64,000 nucleotides of DNA, from contig NZ_QBUG01000005.1 of the NCBI RefSeq assembly GCF_003058225.1, forward strand, positions 1-64,000. The letters are read 5' to 3'. The translations under genes were made by a program, and so were the position numbers. Positions 63,443 through 64,000 of the stretch are shown piece after piece (position 1 is the first letter of the stretch; every line of letters begins with the position of its first letter). Source of the DNA: Promicromonospora sp. AC04 (lineage in GTDB: Bacteria > Actinomycetota > Actinomycetes > Actinomycetales > Cellulomonadaceae). Under the pieces are notes generated by a model, which made no database searches, had not been told where the DNA came from, and saw nothing but the letters and a program-made list of their open reading frames with translations.

Positions 63443-64000
63443 CGTCCTGTCCCCTCTGCTCGCTTGCTGCCTGCTCGCGTACTGCCTGCTCCGGCACCGC
63501 CACGATCACTTCCCCCTCCTGGATGACGCGCCCCGCGCGACGCACCGAGGGCCGAACCGTCTCGATGACCGTCTCCTCGGTCACGTCCGGGGCGTCCTGG
63601 TAGGCCAGGACACGCAGCTCCATCCCCACGTCGAACCGGATCCCGTCGTGGCCGTGCGCCTCGATCCCGGCGGTGGTGAGCCGGTCCGCGGCGGCGCTCA
63701 GGTAGCGGCTCGCCCAGCGCACCGCGCGCGGCGCGTCCCGTTCCGCGTCCGGACCGTCCACCTTGCGGCGGGCGCGCCAGATCTCCGTCACGAGGTCGGC
63801 GAGCACGGGATCCGGCAGATCGGCCGGTTCGGGCGGCCCGCCGTGCCCGGCCGTGCCGGGCCCGGCGGACCCGCCGGCCTCCTGGCTCGACGTCGACGGG
63901 TCCGGATCCGGGGCCGGTTCCAGCAGCGGTTCCGGATCGAGACGGCGCCCGACGCCGTCGGTCACGAGCGGCGCGATCCGGAACTCGGCCGGGAACCGGC
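63435..64000 (-). CDS. GrpE-like nucleotide-exchange factor (runs off right edge)
   Basis: The frame stays open to the window edge (RFPAEFRIAPLV precedes GTG 63965), so the gene probably starts outside. The C-terminal part has a GrpE-like beta domain (IRFDVGMELRVLAYQDAP, RAGRVIQEGEVIVAVP), and a helical section (SAAADRLTTAGIEA) precedes it. The long acidic/Pro N-terminus is unusual for GrpE. The stop overlaps the Hsp70-like start by 8 bp, matching the usual GrpE-Hsp70 partnership. Confidence 0.72.
   Translation of the reverse strand, partial: RFPAEFRIAPLVTDGVGRRLDPEPLLEPAPDPDPSTSSQEAGGSAGPGTAGHGGPPEPADLPDPVLADLVTEIWRARRKVDGPDAERDAPRAVRWASRYLSAAADRLTTAGIEAHGHDGIRFDVGMELRVLAYQDAPDVTEETVIETVRPSVRRAGRVIQEGEVIVAVPEQAVREQAASEQRGQDDA

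Overview
The window is very GC-rich with tightly packed genes and many GTG starts. Its core order (lpdA-sucB, an epimerase, lipB-lipA, a DUF4191 gene, glnA with GlnR-type boxes) is typical of Actinobacteria. Gene content suggests a Micrococcales-type organism (Promicromonosporaceae/Cellulomonadaceae-like), but that placement is inference. Both edges cut genes: an IS110-like transposase tail on the left and a GrpE-like gene on the right.

Region 1 (1-25.5 kb) is chromosomal backbone. It holds an aldo/keto reductase; a SigE-type ECF sigma factor fused to a membrane anchor and a large C-terminal domain; a divergent yczE/MocR (yczR-like) pair; a five-gene operon around pyrD; pepA; lpdA and sucB (2-oxo acid dehydrogenase E3 and E2); a membrane-anchored pseudokinase; an oxidoreductase; a secreted HNH protein; an AbiEi-like gene flanked by two copies of an approximately 79-bp palindromic repeat; lipoate genes lipB and lipA; and glnA with GlnR-type boxes upstream. 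Several intergenic gaps carry short tandem repeats of 7 to 17 bp.

Region 2 (25.53-50.82 kb) is an integrative mobilizable element inserted in the 3' end of glnA. Evidence: the last codons of glnA (FELYYDI-stop) are duplicated at both ends as a 29-bp direct repeat with one mismatch; a tyrosine recombinase lies against the left copy; paired 11-bp-spaced arm-like repeats sit inside both ends; and the glnA hairpin terminator is stranded just outside the right copy. The element has a regulator, an AlpA-like HTH protein, an extremely G-poor tract and a MobF relaxase, but no visible coupling ATPase or T4SS, so it is probably mobilizable rather than self-transmissible. Cargo: (a) a Septu-like ATPase/HNH pair lying between the intact relaxase 3' end and a decayed second relaxase 3' end; (b) a compact operon with a MurA-like enolpyruvyl transferase, a metallophosphoesterase, two dCTP-deaminase-fold proteins, a GT4 glycosyltransferase and a serine hydrolase, accompanied by a HAD phosphatase, a small protein, a divergent HTH-TPR regulator and a Nudix hydrolase; (c) a PIN protein, a multi-zinc-ribbon protein with a nuclease-like C-terminus, and a SIR2-STAND-TPR protein, all candidate defence genes. 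Operon (b) is the best candidate for an undescribed system. Its two deaminase-like proteins have lost complementary halves of the active site, suggesting a hetero-oligomer or a nucleotide sensor.

Region 3 (50.8-64 kb) returns to the chromosome: a PGM1-like ATP-grasp ligase facing a class II glutamine amidotransferase, a DUF7144 membrane protein, a CPA1 antiporter, a P2-type cation ATPase, a Tet(M)/OtrA-like ribosome-protection GTPase, and a translationally coupled GrpE-like/Hsp70/OmpA-domain operon.
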